A stretch of 64,000 nt of DNA from Cyanobacteria bacterium SIG31 (GCA_015152465.1 SUTX01000001.1:94600-158599), one strand, 5' to 3'; counted from the first letter of the stretch, positions 9,086-18,286 are shown. A program made the numbers and translations. Notes: generated by a model not told the origin, from the letters alone.

Positions 9086-9618
9086 TTTATTTCAATTAAG
9101 TTTTTAAGTTTATTTCTGTTTTCTTCGAACTTAGTTTTAAATTTATCGTAAAAAATGTTTTCAGTCCACATAATTAATGCGTCTTCGTTATTATCTTGAT
9201 AATAACCTTTTCTTGTACCCAAAGAATTAAATCCATATTTTGTGTAGAGAGCTATAGCTGGCGTGTTAGATACTCTTACTTCAAGTGTAAGATATTTGAT
9301 TTCGTTTTTGTAACAATCTTCTATAATTTTAACTATGATGGCTTCTCCGATATGTTTTCTTAAATGAGATTTTTTTACAGCAATTGTTGTAATATGTCCT
9401 TCATCTATAATATGCCAAGTGCCAGCATATCCAACCAATTCGCCATTTTGTGTCCTAGCTACATAATATTTTGCAAGATTATTTTGCATTTCATCATAAA
9501 AAGAAGATTTAGACCAATGGTGCTCTCCATAAGCATCTTCTTCGATTTTGCTTACATCTTCAATGTCCTCTGGGACCATTTTTTCTATTAAAATTGTTTC
9601 TATATCTGTTATGGACAT
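9082..9618 (-). CDS. rimI: RimI-like ribosomal-protein-alanine N-acetyltransferase
   Basis: A 178-residue GNAT acetyltransferase. The acetyl-CoA loop (VKKSHLRKHIGEAIIVKIIE) and the RimI signature (LEVRVSNTPAIALYTKYGF then GYYQDNNEDALIMW) are clear. RimI acetylates the N-terminus of ribosomal protein S18, and relatives act on other N-termini. A C-terminal basic tail of about 25 residues (FYDKFKTKFEENRNKLKNL) extends beyond the usual end. It overlaps the upstream HicB-like gene by 10 bases and BioY by 4, showing translational coupling. It is not next to tsaB as in many bacteria. Confidence 0.88.
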   Translation of the reverse strand: MSITDIETILIEKMVPEDIEDVSKIEEDAYGEHHWSKSSFYDEMQNNLAKYYVARTQNGELVGYAGTWHIIDEGHITTIAVKKSHLRKHIGEAIIVKIIEDCYKNEIKYLTLEVRVSNTPAIALYTKYGFNSLGTRKGYYQDNNEDALIMWTENIFYDKFKTKFEENRNKLKNLIEIK

Positions 9619-9890
9619 ATGCTTTCCCAGTCTATATCATCTTCTGTTTCTTCGCCAGGCTCAATAATATGTTCTCCGTCTTCAAGCATTAGCATTAAAG
9701 ATAATCGAAGTTGTTTTTTATAATTTTCTAAAGCTTTTTCTTTTGTTTTTGCACAAAAAACAAAACTAGGAATTTCTTTTATTTCAATATAATGGTATGG
9801 ATTGCCGTTGAAATCTAAATCCGTGCCCTCAATGAGGGTCCAGTCTAGATTTAAATAATATTCTAAATCTTTAGTAATTTCATTACTCAT
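9609..9890 (-). CDS. HicB-like small protein without a HicA partner
   Basis: 93 residues. The core YHYIEIKEIPSFVFCAKT then KEKALENYKKQLRLSLMLML and DGEHIIEPGEE follows the HicB antitoxin pattern (short beta strands, Thr-x-Glu-Ala helix, then a P-containing end). HicB partners normally neutralise the HicA RNase, but no HicA-like gene is adjacent and there is no C-terminal DNA-binding domain. The inner ATG at 9890 is chosen because AAAGG lies 7 bases upstream and it gives the usual 8-base overlap (ATGAGTAA) with the upstream stop. An in-frame ATG at 9905 is less likely. The protein is very acidic at its C-terminus (EETEDDIDWE). Confidence 0.65.
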   Translation of the reverse strand: MSNEITKDLEYYLNLDWTLIEGTDLDFNGNPYHYIEIKEIPSFVFCAKTKEKALENYKKQLRLSLMLMLEDGEHIIEPGEETEDDIDWESICP

Positions 9891-10476
9891 CAAAAGACCT
9901 TTCATTGAGAGGTTGTTTAATCATTATTCCTTCCCCGCCAATTACATTTGCTTGTTTGCCGTTAATGTATAAGTATGTTGGGATTTTCGTATTAGAGTTA
10001 GCGGTTTTTATAATTTGTTTTACTTTCATATATGTGCTTTCAGCACCACCACCAGCTTCAAAATTTGAAGACAAGTCAATCATTATACTATTAGAAGATT
10101 CTCTTATTGATAAAACCTTTGTTCCTTGTGGAATTTCAGAAGTAAAACCTTTTGATTTCTCCCATTTTGTTGGCCCTGCAATGAGCTCCTTTATTGCATA
10201 ATTAAAACAAGAGCTTTCTATATTTGTATCACAAATTCTGTTGACAGAACGTAAATCTCCATTTTTATCTATTACAAAAATTTTAACATTCTTTTGAGTT
10301 GTTTTTTCTTGTTTTTCTGTAGTTTCTTTAGGTTGAGCTTGTTCTAAAGGGTTGTAAACTGATGTCCCTTTGTTATTATGTGAAAAATTAAAATCATTGT
10401 TAAAATATGAAAAATAGACATATGCAACAGTAATTGCTATTAGAATAAATAATCCGAATCTTTGTGAGAAGTTCAT
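9883..10476 (-). CDS. GerMN-domain lipoprotein-like or membrane-anchored protein
   Basis: 197 residues. One N-terminal membrane segment (FGLFILIAITVAYVYFSYF) is followed by a polar linker and then a GerMN domain from about residue 64 to the end. The domain carries KIFVIDKNGDLRSVNR, AIKELIAGPTKWEKSKG, MIDLSSNFEAGGGAES and IPTYLYINGKQANVIGGEG, all characteristic of that family. GerMN domains occur in GerM and in cell-envelope proteins of cyanobacteria and Firmicutes, with unclear function. It overlaps its neighbours by 4 and 8 bases within the six-gene operon. Function here is unknown beyond an envelope role. Confidence 0.85.
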   Translation of the reverse strand: MNFSQRFGLFILIAITVAYVYFSYFNNDFNFSHNNKGTSVYNPLEQAQPKETTEKQEKTTQKNVKIFVIDKNGDLRSVNRICDTNIESSCFNYAIKELIAGPTKWEKSKGFTSEIPQGTKVLSIRESSNSIMIDLSSNFEAGGGAESTYMKVKQIIKTANSNTKIPTYLYINGKQANVIGGEGIMIKQPLNERSFDE

Positions 10477-11303
10477 TTACTTTCCCCCTTTTTTACATAT
10501 ATTTTACCATTAATTTGTATAATGTTATCAATAATTTTTACACTTTCTACTCTTCCGTAACAATTATCTGTATTCATTGTTGAAAGAGTGAATGTAAGTG
10601 GGTCTAATAAATTAACAAGATTTGTTACTTTATTGATAGGTATTTTGCCGTAGGCATTGTCTATTCCAACATTGCTAGCATATATTCTATTATTATCTAC
10701 TTTGAATCCAGTTGAAACCATAAAAGTTTTATTTCTTTTGTATGGAGAAAGTGGGATATTATATTCCATAATAATATGAACTTTATCGTGTTTAATTCTT
10801 ATCCTAGCATCATACAATGTGAAAAGAGGATAAGCGATTTTGTTTACTTTTTCAAGCCTTTTATCATATTTTTTATTTTTTAAAGCGGTATTAATACTTT
10901 TCTCTGTTAAATGCATTTCGTATGCAAAAGTCATGTCAGATTTGTATTCAATTGGATCTTTCTTATAATCAACCCAGTTGTAATCAGTAATGGATTTTAG
11001 GTGTAGATAAGGTACTTCTATATTTTCAACTTCTAAGTTTTTTCCAGTTATTACTAAATTTTTGAATATACCTTTTTTCATGCTAGAAAGGGTATAACCG
11101 TCAAGCTCTATATTGAAGTTGCCACCAAACTCTTTTTTAAGAGATTTTTTTATAGCCTTTTCCGCAACTTTTTCAACGAGTGGGTTCATTAATGCAATAT
11201 GTTTTCTGTCTTTGAGATAATCAGAAGAATCTCTGTCTGTTTTGGCCAGAGCTGGTGTTGATAATATTAAGCTGGTTAAAATTATTGTAAAAAGTTTTTT
11301 CAT
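10473..11303 (-). CDS. Exported DUF2993 (LmeA-like) family protein
   Basis: 276 residues. Signal peptide MKKLFTIILTSLILSTPALA with an Ala-x-Ala-like cleavage site. The mature part has an N-terminal amphipathic helix region (LVEKVAEKAIKKSLKKEFGG) followed by repeated beta patterns (IELDGYTLSSMKKGIFKNL, VENIEVPYLHLKSI) that resemble DUF2993/LmeA lipid-binding proteins of cyanobacteria and actinobacteria. The family assignment is by pattern only. Proteins of this type are thought to handle lipids in the envelope, which fits its GerMN neighbour. Its ATG is 6 bases from the upstream gene stop. Confidence 0.6.
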   Translation of the reverse strand: MKKLFTIILTSLILSTPALAKTDRDSSDYLKDRKHIALMNPLVEKVAEKAIKKSLKKEFGGNFNIELDGYTLSSMKKGIFKNLVITGKNLEVENIEVPYLHLKSITDYNWVDYKKDPIEYKSDMTFAYEMHLTEKSINTALKNKKYDKRLEKVNKIAYPLFTLYDARIRIKHDKVHIIMEYNIPLSPYKRNKTFMVSTGFKVDNNRIYASNVGIDNAYGKIPINKVTNLVNLLDPLTFTLSTMNTDNCYGRVESVKIIDNIIQINGKIYVKKGESK

Positions 11304-11309
11304 ATATTT

Positions 11310-11918
11310 TTAGTTTTCTTTGACATTTCTAAAAAATTCATCAGCAATAAGCTGTGAATATCTTTTTTGTTCGCTTATTGATAAAACAAGTTTTTCTGAA
11401 CCGTCAGTTGTTGTTACACTTGCTACAATTCCTGCTAAATCAGAGAAAGGTAATTTATTTGCTTTTGCTTCAAACTTAGCATAAGGAACGGTTTGATTGT
11501 ATACATTCAATGTCCCTCTAGAAATAACATTTATTTCATGGAAAGAAACAGCTTGATATTTAAATTTGTCGGCTAATTCCTGAAGTTGTTTTTCAAGATT
11601 TTGGCTTTGAATGTCCTCTTTTGTTAAAAGTGGCTTCTTTTTGGAATCTATAATACACATTTTTTGTCCTGATGCTTTATGTTCTGCTAAAATAGCTCTG
11701 TAACCAAAAAGGTTTACAGTATTGTCTATTTGGAATTCTTCGTGTAAACCAGAGAAATTTCCGAATTTTTTAGCATTTTCTTCTGCTCTTTCTTGAACGA
11801 AATTAACGATATGTGTTTTAGCCATTTCTACATATTTTTGGCCACCAATGGCATTAAAGCCTATAAAAGCTAAAACTAATAAAAATGCATTAAAAATTAT
11901 TTTAATCATTCTAAACAT
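11310..11918 (-). CDS. Hypothetical membrane-anchored protein, first gene of the operon
   Basis: 202 residues and no recognised family. A hydrophobic N-terminus (MIKIIFNAFLLVLAFIGFNA) acts as a signal anchor. The rest is a soluble domain of mixed helix and strand (FQIDNTVNLFGYRAILAEHK, KYQAVSFHEINVISRGTLNV). The ATG at 11918 is used because AAGG lies 8 bases upstream; the in-frame GTG at 11927 would overlap this site. It is the promoter-proximal gene of a six-gene run continuing to BioY, and only 39 bases separate its start from the divergent mutS start. Confidence 0.6.
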   Translation of the reverse strand: MFRMIKIIFNAFLLVLAFIGFNAIGGQKYVEMAKTHIVNFVQERAEENAKKFGNFSGLHEEFQIDNTVNLFGYRAILAEHKASGQKMCIIDSKKKPLLTKEDIQSQNLEKQLQELADKFKYQAVSFHEINVISRGTLNVYNQTVPYAKFEAKANKLPFSDLAGIVASVTTTDGSEKLVLSISEQKRYSQLIADEFFRNVKEN

Positions 11919-11937
11919 TGCTTGCACCTTATCTTTG

Positions 11938-11954
11938 TATTATGTACAATTATA
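11938..11954. promoter_or_regulatory. Interlocked divergent -10 boxes of mutS and the minus-strand operon
   Basis: TATTAT at 11938-11943 on plus suits mutS, and TATAAT at 11949-11954 on minus suits the 11918 gene. Both fit between start codons 39 bases apart. Transcription from the plus box would leave mutS a leader of only about 8 bases, with no ribosome binding site. Confidence 0.45.
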
Positions 11955-11957
11955 TCT

Positions 11958-14525
11958 ATGACAAAGCCTGAAATCAATCTAATTAATACTGCAGATGTTA
12001 ATATAAATGATGCAACGCCAGCGATGCAAAAATTTTTAGAGATAAAAAGAGAACATCCTGATGCTCTTTTAATGTATCGTATGGGCGATTTTTATGAAAC
12101 TTTTTTTGAGGATGCTGTAAAACTTTCTGAAGTTTTAGAGGTTGCTTTAACTGGTAGAGAATGTGGAGTCTTGGGGCGTATTCCACTGGCGGGTATTCCT
12201 GCAAAAGCTCTTGATGGATATTTGGAAAAGCTTGTCTCAAAAGATATTAAAGTTGCGGTTTGCGAGCAGTTAGAGGACCCTAAGTTTGCCAAAGGTATTG
12301 TCAAAAGAGGTGTTGTAAGGATTATTACTGCAGGTACTCTAATAGAAAGTAATTTTTTAAATCAAAATACCAATAATTATACCTGTGCTATGTTTGAAGA
12401 AAGTGGTAAATGGGGTTTTGCTTATACTGATATTTCAACAGGTGAATTCAAAGCTTCGTTACTCAAATATGAAGATGTAATCACTGAGTTGGCAAGGCTT
12501 AAGCCCGCAGAGATAGTTGCTCCAGTAAAGAAACTTAAACTTGAACCATTCCAGATTGTGCCAGAAGAAGTTGTAGATTTGCCAGAAGAAATCACCAAAT
12601 TTTATAATTGTTCTAAAGTTCCGGTTCGGGTTTTTGAAGATGATTTTGCCCAAAATAATCTAAAAGCTGTTTTTAAACTTTCTAATCTTGATTCAATGGG
12701 TTATAAAGATAATTCCTTAGCTTATAGGGCTGCGGCAGGACTTTTAGCTTATATTTTTGAAAACATGAAAGAGGGATTCCCTAAATTTGAAAAGATAGAG
12801 CTTTATGAACTTTCTGGCTATGTGGCATTAGATGTAAATACTAGAAAAAATCTGGAATTAGTAGAAACATTAAGAGATAAGAATGAAAAAGGCTCTTTGT
12901 TGTGGGCGATTAAAAGAACTGCTACAAATATGGGTGCAAGGCTTTTGAATTCTTGGATTTGTCAACCTTTAAAAGATAAAAAATTGATTGAACAACGTCA
13001 AGATTATGTAGAGAAGTTAACTATAAATAGCTTTGGACGAGATGACATTAAAGCTAATTTGAAGCAAGTTTCTGATATCCAAAGGCTTTCAACTAAAATG
13101 AGTAATGGCTCAGCTGTCCCTAAGGATTTTGTTAATTTAAAATATTCATTAAAAGCATTGCCAAATTTGGTAGAAGTATCAAAATCTGCAGATTTAAATT
13201 TGTTTGATGATTTTGAAGAACAGATACCGAGTTTAATAGAATATGCAGATTTAATTGATAGAACTCTTAATGATGCACAGCCAAATACAATCAAAGAGGG
13301 TGGTATCATCAAAGAGGGAGTTAATTCAACATTGGATTATCTACGGGATTTGATGACTAATGGAGAACAGTGGCTTAAAAATTTTGAAGAAAAAGAGCGT
13401 GAACGTACTGGAATTAATATTCTAAAAGTTAATTACAATAGAGTTTTCGGTTATTATATTGAGGTAACCAATTCTAATTTAGGTAAAGTGCCAGCCGATT
13501 ATATTCGTAAACAAACTCTTGCTAATGCTGAAAGATATATTACAGAAGAACTTAAGAAACATGAGGATGAGGTTCTTACTGCTAAGGTAAAAGCAGACGA
13601 TTTGGAATATAAGTTATTCTGTGATTTTAGAGATTATTCAAAAGAATTTGTGTCTTTAATTAGAGAAATTGCTCAAGTTATAGCAGAGTTAGATGTGTAT
13701 AGTTCCTTTGCAACAATTGCTGTTGAGCAAAATTATGTGAAACCAGAAATAACAGAAGATTTTGAATTTACTGTTAAAAATGGTCGTCATCCTGTCTTAG
13801 AACAAATTTTGCCAATGGGTGCATATGTTGCTAATGATTTAGAGCTGGATTGTGAGAATGCTGATAAAACGCAATTTATGATTTTAACAGGGCCAAATAT
13901 GGCTGGTAAATCGACATATATGCGTCAGAATGCGTTAATAACAATACTTGCGCAAATAGGCTCTTTCGTTCCTGCCGATTATGCAAAAATAGGATTAGTT
14001 GATAAAATATTTACACGAGTTGGAGCGAGTGATGACTTGACTCTAGGGCAGTCAACATTTATGGTCGAAATGACAGAAACGGCATATATACTTAATGGTG
14101 CGACTAAAAAGAGCTTGATTTTGATTGATGAAATTGGTCGTGGAACAAGTACATATGACGGAGTTGCGATTGCGTGGTCGGTAGCGGAATACATAGCATC
14201 TAAAATTAATGCAAGATGTATTTTTGCAACTCATTATCACGAATTAAATGTTATGACAAAAACTTTCCCTCAAATTAAGAATTATCGCATAACTGTTTCT
14301 GAAGAAAATGGTGAAATTGAATTTTTAAGAAAAATTGTGCAGGGTGGTGCTAGTAAGAGCTATGGTATACAAGTAGCAAAAATGGCAGGGTTGCCAACGA
14401 GTGTTATTAACCGCTCTGAAGAATTAATGAAAAAAATGCAGAAAGATTTTTCAAAAGATTTAGCTGGGCGTAAGAGAGCAATTAGTGCAGAGGAAGAAGT
14501 CGCCCCACAACTTAATTTGTTCTAG
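11958..14525 (+). CDS. mutS: DNA mismatch repair protein MutS
   Basis: 855 residues, normal for MutS1. Domains in order: mismatch-binding domain I with the F-x-E-like YRMGDFYETFFEDA (the Phe stacks on the mismatch), connector, core/lever helices, clamp, and the ATPase with Walker A GPNMAGKSTYM, DEIGRGTSTYDG (Walker B region) and FATHYHEL. The C-terminus ends in PQLNLF, a canonical beta-clamp-binding-like peptide. The ATG at 11958 is preferred by homology (MTKPEI); an in-frame upstream extension begins inside the promoter. No Shine-Dalgarno sequence is visible. No mutL is adjacent. Confidence 0.98.
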   Translation: MTKPEINLINTADVNINDATPAMQKFLEIKREHPDALLMYRMGDFYETFFEDAVKLSEVLEVALTGRECGVLGRIPLAGIPAKALDGYLEKLVSKDIKVAVCEQLEDPKFAKGIVKRGVVRIITAGTLIESNFLNQNTNNYTCAMFEESGKWGFAYTDISTGEFKASLLKYEDVITELARLKPAEIVAPVKKLKLEPFQIVPEEVVDLPEEITKFYNCSKVPVRVFEDDFAQNNLKAVFKLSNLDSMGYKDNSLAYRAAAGLLAYIFENMKEGFPKFEKIELYELSGYVALDVNTRKNLELVETLRDKNEKGSLLWAIKRTATNMGARLLNSWICQPLKDKKLIEQRQDYVEKLTINSFGRDDIKANLKQVSDIQRLSTKMSNGSAVPKDFVNLKYSLKALPNLVEVSKSADLNLFDDFEEQIPSLIEYADLIDRTLNDAQPNTIKEGGIIKEGVNSTLDYLRDLMTNGEQWLKNFEEKERERTGINILKVNYNRVFGYYIEVTNSNLGKVPADYIRKQTLANAERYITEELKKHEDEVLTAKVKADDLEYKLFCDFRDYSKEFVSLIREIAQVIAELDVYSSFATIAVEQNYVKPEITEDFEFTVKNGRHPVLEQILPMGAYVANDLELDCENADKTQFMILTGPNMAGKSTYMRQNALITILAQIGSFVPADYAKIGLVDKIFTRVGASDDLTLGQSTFMVEMTETAYILNGATKKSLILIDEIGRGTSTYDGVAIAWSVAEYIASKINARCIFATHYHELNVMTKTFPQIKNYRITVSEENGEIEFLRKIVQGGASKSYGIQVAKMAGLPTSVINRSEELMKKMQKDFSKDLAGRKRAISAEEEVAPQLNLF

Positions 14526-14650
14526 AACTTTACAAATATTTATTATTCATACTCTTCTACTCCAATTGCTGTAAATGAGAGGCTTTTAACTTCTAAAACC
14601 TGTCATAATGTGTTAAGATTTTTTTATGTAGATATGATTGAGAGGCTATT

Positions 14651-16357
14651 ATGGTACAGATTTCAAAGCGTTTGGTTGTAAAAAAAGAAATCCCTATGGA
14701 TAATTCTAAAGATTTAATAACTTCTTTAGATGTTGCTTTGGCAGAATATCATTGTAATCAAAAAAATTATGAAAAAGGCTTGCAATTATATCGTGAAATT
14801 CTTCCACAATTATCTGATAATGAGCGTAATATAGTTACGCATAAATATATAAATTTCTCTCTTCAATATGCACAGAGTATGGGGAAAGATAAAAAATGGG
14901 TTGAGGCAGTTGAAATTTATCGTGACATTATGAAGTATTCGGGATTTCCTATCAATGTTTATAAAAACATTGGCTTGTGTATGAAATCTTTAGGAAATGC
15001 AGATTTGGCTATAAAATTTCTTAAACGTTTTGAAGAAATATCCCCTGATAAAGAAGATGTTTATGTATATCTTGCTGATATTACTTATGCAGATATTAAA
15101 GATAATTTGAAAGCTATTGAATACTATGAAAAAGCACTACTTAGTAATGCTAATAACTATTCAATATACAATATGCTTGGTCACTTGTATTCAACACATC
15201 ACCAAGATAGGTTCAAAGAAAAACAAATTGAATATCTGACAAAAGCTTATGAATTAGCTCCAAACAACAGAATTGTTGTTAAAAACTTGGCATATGTTTT
15301 GGGTAAATTTGATGAGGTTCAGAAAGCAGATGAATTTTATGCCAAACTGATGTATTTGAACCCAACTCACTCAGACTTGCACTCTTATGGTGCATATCTT
15401 GTGAAGCATGAAAGATTTGCAGAGGGTTTCAAATTCTTACAACATAGATTCCAAAAAGAGGATTTGAAAAACATATCATTCCCAAAATTGTTTAATAATA
15501 AGAAAAAACGTTGGAGCTTGAAAGTTGATATAACAGATAAACATCTTTTGGTCCATTTCGAGCAAGGTTTTGGTGATACGATAATGTTTGTTCGATTTAT
15601 TGAAGAGCTAAAAAATAAATGTAGTAAAATATCTCTTGTTGTGCAAAATGGTCTTTTAAGCCTGTTTAAAGCTTCTAAATTGGGCGTTGATATATATACA
15701 GAGGATGAAATAGAAAAACTAAATTATGACTACTACATTCCAATGATGGATTTACCTATTTTGTGTGGAACAAGACCAGATACAATCCCAGGAGCAGAAG
15801 GTTATTTGAGTGTTACTAAAGCAAAAATTAATGCATATAAAAAGAAATATATTAATGACAATAATAAACTCAAAATTGGTATTGCATTTGAAGGTACTCT
15901 CGCATCAAAAGAAACAGATCGTGATATCCCACTAGAATTTTTATATCCGCTTATGCAAATGCCTGAGGTAGAGGTCTATAGTTTCCAAGTTGATGATTTG
16001 ACTCGACAAATGGATAGAGTTCCTGCTGAATGTAATTTAATAAGATTAGGTAAAACATTTAAAAATTGGGAAGATACTGCTTGTGCAATGAACTGCATGG
16101 ATTTAATGGTAACAACAGATAATGGGGTTATGAACTTGGCAGGAGCCTTAGGAATCAAAACTTTTGGGTTATTTAATACAATTACTGAATGGCGTTGGTT
16201 TAAAACAACAGGCAAAGATATTGCTTGGTATAAATCAATAAGACCATTCCAATGCCCAACATCAAAAGCTTGGGATATCCCTATGGAAGAAGTTGTTAAA
16301 GAAGTGCAAAAGCTTCAATGCAAAAAGATTGCTAAAAAAATCAAGGGTCAGGGGTAA
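14651..16357 (+). CDS. TPR protein with C-terminal glycosyltransferase-like domain
   Basis: 568 residues. The N-terminal half (about residues 25-270) is a run of tetratricopeptide repeats (YEKGLQLYREILPQ, WVEAVEIYRDIMKYSGFPI, LKAIEYYEKALLSNANNYS). The C-terminal half from about residue 285 has EQGFGDTIMFVRFIEEL, IGIAFEGTLASKETDRD and MVTTDNGVMNLAGALG, as in TPR-linked GT9/GT41-like glycosyltransferases. Such proteins glycosylate surface proteins or flagellins or build surface glycans; flagellin modification is possible in this flagellated organism but unproven. GAGAGG precedes the ATG. It is monocistronic as far as can be seen. Confidence 0.8.
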   Translation: MVQISKRLVVKKEIPMDNSKDLITSLDVALAEYHCNQKNYEKGLQLYREILPQLSDNERNIVTHKYINFSLQYAQSMGKDKKWVEAVEIYRDIMKYSGFPINVYKNIGLCMKSLGNADLAIKFLKRFEEISPDKEDVYVYLADITYADIKDNLKAIEYYEKALLSNANNYSIYNMLGHLYSTHHQDRFKEKQIEYLTKAYELAPNNRIVVKNLAYVLGKFDEVQKADEFYAKLMYLNPTHSDLHSYGAYLVKHERFAEGFKFLQHRFQKEDLKNISFPKLFNNKKKRWSLKVDITDKHLLVHFEQGFGDTIMFVRFIEELKNKCSKISLVVQNGLLSLFKASKLGVDIYTEDEIEKLNYDYYIPMMDLPILCGTRPDTIPGAEGYLSVTKAKINAYKKKYINDNNKLKIGIAFEGTLASKETDRDIPLEFLYPLMQMPEVEVYSFQVDDLTRQMDRVPAECNLIRLGKTFKNWEDTACAMNCMDLMVTTDNGVMNLAGALGIKTFGLFNTITEWRWFKTTGKDIAWYKSIRPFQCPTSKAWDIPMEEVVKEVQKLQCKKIAKKIKGQG

Positions 16358-16374
16358 AGGGGTAAAGACGAAAA

Positions 16375-16440
16375 TACGCCAATTATCTATCTCTCTTGGG
16401 AGAGGATGTCACGGAGTGACAGAAGAGGGTACCTATTAGC
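16375..16440. repeat. Degenerate copy of the palindromic intergenic repeat
   Basis: CTCTCTTGGGAGAG is followed by TGTCACGGAGTGACA and then AGAGGGTACC. The layout (GC-rich inverted repeat of CTC/GAG type plus an inner hairpin) resembles the element at 6846, but sequence identity is low. Confidence 0.4.
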
Positions 16441-16462
16441 AGCTTAATTATCTACTTGCGTA

Positions 16463-16496
16463 GCACAAAAAAAATGTTTGTCTTTTGACAAACATT
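16463..16496 (-). terminator. Hairpin with minus-strand U tract
   Basis: A perfect 10-bp stem AATGTTTGTC/GACAAACATT with a TTTT loop is preceded on plus by AAAAAAAA, so it reads as a terminator on minus. It may back up the terminator at 16640 or end a short minus-strand RNA. Confidence 0.5.
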
Positions 16497-16639
16497 AAAT
16501 AAACACGAGGATATTAAGAGAGAGTATAAAAAGAATCTTTGTTATGACAGAGCTAAAATAAATTATTTAGCTTTTGTCTTTAGTTTTGTATTTATTGTAT
16601 TCCCTTTGACTTACATTAATATAAAGTTTTTCGCTATAA

Positions 16640-16673
16640 AAAAATTGCCTCTTCTGAGGCAATTTTTTTTAAT
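16640..16673. terminator. Bidirectional terminator before the AAA+ gene
   Basis: AAAATTGCCTC / GAGGCAATTTT with a 4-base TTCT loop and A/T runs on both sides. It lies at the 3' side of the minus-strand AAA+ gene. Confidence 0.85.
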
Positions 16674-16731
16674 TTTGTTACACAACTTAAAACTGTATAT
16701 ACGAAGTATTTATGGTGTGTTTAAATTGTAT

Positions 16732-18090
16732 TTATTGTAATTTTAATAATAATTCATTTATAACATCAGCAGTAATATTAAATGGTTTTTCTGGTGTTGC
16801 GGAACTAAATCTATCATCAATTACAATTCTTTCCATCAAATCATTAACTTCATTACTGATTTCACGACCACCTTTCTTATCAGCATGTCTTCTAACCAAG
16901 GCATCATAACCGTTCTCTGTCATATTTACTTTGCCTTCCATTTTGTATTTTTTCATAAATTTATTAGCTTTAAATTTAGCAATATCTCTTTTAATTTTAT
17001 CAGTGTAAGGTTTAATTCTTACTACTTTTGATAATCTTGATTTCATAGGTTCAGTTAATTTTTCGTAATTATTTGATGTTGTAATAATTATTGAATCTAA
17101 AACATCAATATCGACACCGAGAAAATCATCTGCAATAAAATGTCTATTATCCATTAATGAGAGTAATGCATCTTCGGCTTTACCATTATGTTCAGATGTC
17201 CCTGCTTTTTCTATTTCATCAAAAGTATAAACAATTCTTCTGGTTTTGTGTTCAATTTGTGCATCTGCAATTTCACCCCAAGAAGAACCTGAATATACTG
17301 GTTCAGAACCTTTAATAGGAGCTTTACCTGTCATACCAGCCATTGATATTTCTTTGTGAGGCATATCACAAGCTTTAGCAACAGCATTTGCTAAAGTTGT
17401 TTTTGCTGTACCAGCTGGGCCATCTAGAGCTAAAACAAAAGGTGTATCAATTGGTATATTATTTTCAATACAATGGTTTCTAAATTTTAAGTGATTTATA
17501 ATTTTTTCTTTTGCTTCATCCATACCAATTACTTCTTCGTCCAAAATCCTTTTTGCACGTTCGATATCTATTTTTTTTGGAGGAGTATTGTCTAAATGAG
17601 CCAAAGTGTCTAAAGCATTAATTTTTTTAACTGATACTCCGAATTCTTTACTAGCTTCTTCAGCCATAGCCCTTTTGATTTTTTCGTCTGGACATTCATT
17701 GATCATTTGTATAATGCTTTTACCACCCTTTTTGCCTGCATTCATTGCTTCTTCTGTGGCTTTTTGAACTTTACTGGAGAGATGGTCTTTGTATAAAGCT
17801 TTACCGAAATAAATTGCCATCAATGCAGTTGCTGCAACAGACAACCCTGTGATTAAATTCTTGTTACGTTTTTCTTTGTTTGCTTGTTTTTGTTGTGCTT
17901 CCATTGCACGAATCATTTGATCTTGCGGATTCAAAATCGCAGGACGTGTTCTTACAGGCTGGTTACCTCTAACAAACCTATCGTTATTATCGTTCTTAAA
18001 GCTTATTCTTTGAGCATATTTTGGAACGTTATCTACGATAACGGGTTCGTTCTTTAAGTTATAATTTCCTACACTTTGGATATTGGTCAT
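16732..18090 (-). CDS. Membrane-anchored Lon-like AAA+ ATPase lacking a protease domain
   Basis: 452 residues. The N-terminal 60 residues are polar, with a short YAQRISFKN motif (Phe31-Lys32). One membrane segment follows near residues 78-96 (LITGLSVAATALMAIYFGKAL). From about residue 175 an AAA+ module begins: VIGMDEAKEKIINHL, Walker A GPAGTAKTTLANAV, the Lon-like EISMAGMTGKAP then KGSEPVYSGSSWGEI, Walker B IVYTFDEIEKAG, sensor region SIIITTSNNY, and a small helical lid. There is no Ser-Lys Lon protease domain. It may remodel membrane proteins. AAGGAG precedes the start. The short F-K motif is shared with three other unknown proteins here. Confidence 0.82.
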   Translation of the reverse strand: MTNIQSVGNYNLKNEPVIVDNVPKYAQRISFKNDNNDRFVRGNQPVRTRPAILNPQDQMIRAMEAQQKQANKEKRNKNLITGLSVAATALMAIYFGKALYKDHLSSKVQKATEEAMNAGKKGGKSIIQMINECPDEKIKRAMAEEASKEFGVSVKKINALDTLAHLDNTPPKKIDIERAKRILDEEVIGMDEAKEKIINHLKFRNHCIENNIPIDTPFVLALDGPAGTAKTTLANAVAKACDMPHKEISMAGMTGKAPIKGSEPVYSGSSWGEIADAQIEHKTRRIVYTFDEIEKAGTSEHNGKAEDALLSLMDNRHFIADDFLGVDIDVLDSIIITTSNNYEKLTEPMKSRLSKVVRIKPYTDKIKRDIAKFKANKFMKKYKMEGKVNMTENGYDALVRRHADKKGGREISNEVNDLMERIVIDDRFSSATPEKPFNITADVINELLLKLQ

Positions 18091-18195
18091 AACGACTCCT
18101 TACACATGGATATACACACTTCTATCATGTTAAAAACAATTTCTTAGCGGAAATTGCCTTTTTGTAAAGAATTGTAAAACTTTCCTTTAAAAAGC

Positions 18196-18222
18196 TAAAG
18201 TTTTTCTAAAAGTTGCCGATAA
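18196..18222 (+). promoter_or_regulatory. Perfect sigma-28 (FliA) late-flagellar promoter
   Basis: TAAAGTTT, an 11-base spacer and GCCGATAA match the enterobacterial FliA consensus at all 16 positions with the correct spacing. It lies about 90 bases upstream of the start at 18313 and points at that gene. An AT-rich genome makes the -35 half easy to find by chance, but not GCCGATAA. Confidence 0.85.
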
Positions 18223-18252
18223 CAATACTAAGAACTCCAAGTGGGTGGACAC

Positions 18253-18286
18253 CCCAACCCTCCCCTAATATGGGAGGGGGGAGAAC
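18253..18286. repeat. Palindromic repeat in the 5' leader
   Basis: CCCCAACCCTCCCCTAATAT is followed by GGGAGGGGGGAG, giving an inverted repeat of CCCTCCCC/GGGAGGG type like the element at 6846. It sits between the sigma-28 promoter and the ribosome binding site of the 18313 gene. Confidence 0.5.

Larger units (their letters stand above)
16358..16731. other. Gene-free gap with repeat and hairpins
   Basis: 374 bases without a supportable gene. It holds a REP-like repeat (16375-16440), a hairpin reading as a minus-strand terminator (16463-16496) and a bidirectional terminator (16640-16673). The stretch between 16500 and 16640 shows nothing recognisable. Confidence 0.6.

Noticed and set aside
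9609..9890. HicAB toxin-antitoxin module
   Set aside because: Only a HicB-like protein is present; neighbours are RimI and GerMN proteins in a housekeeping-type operon, with no HicA-like gene.
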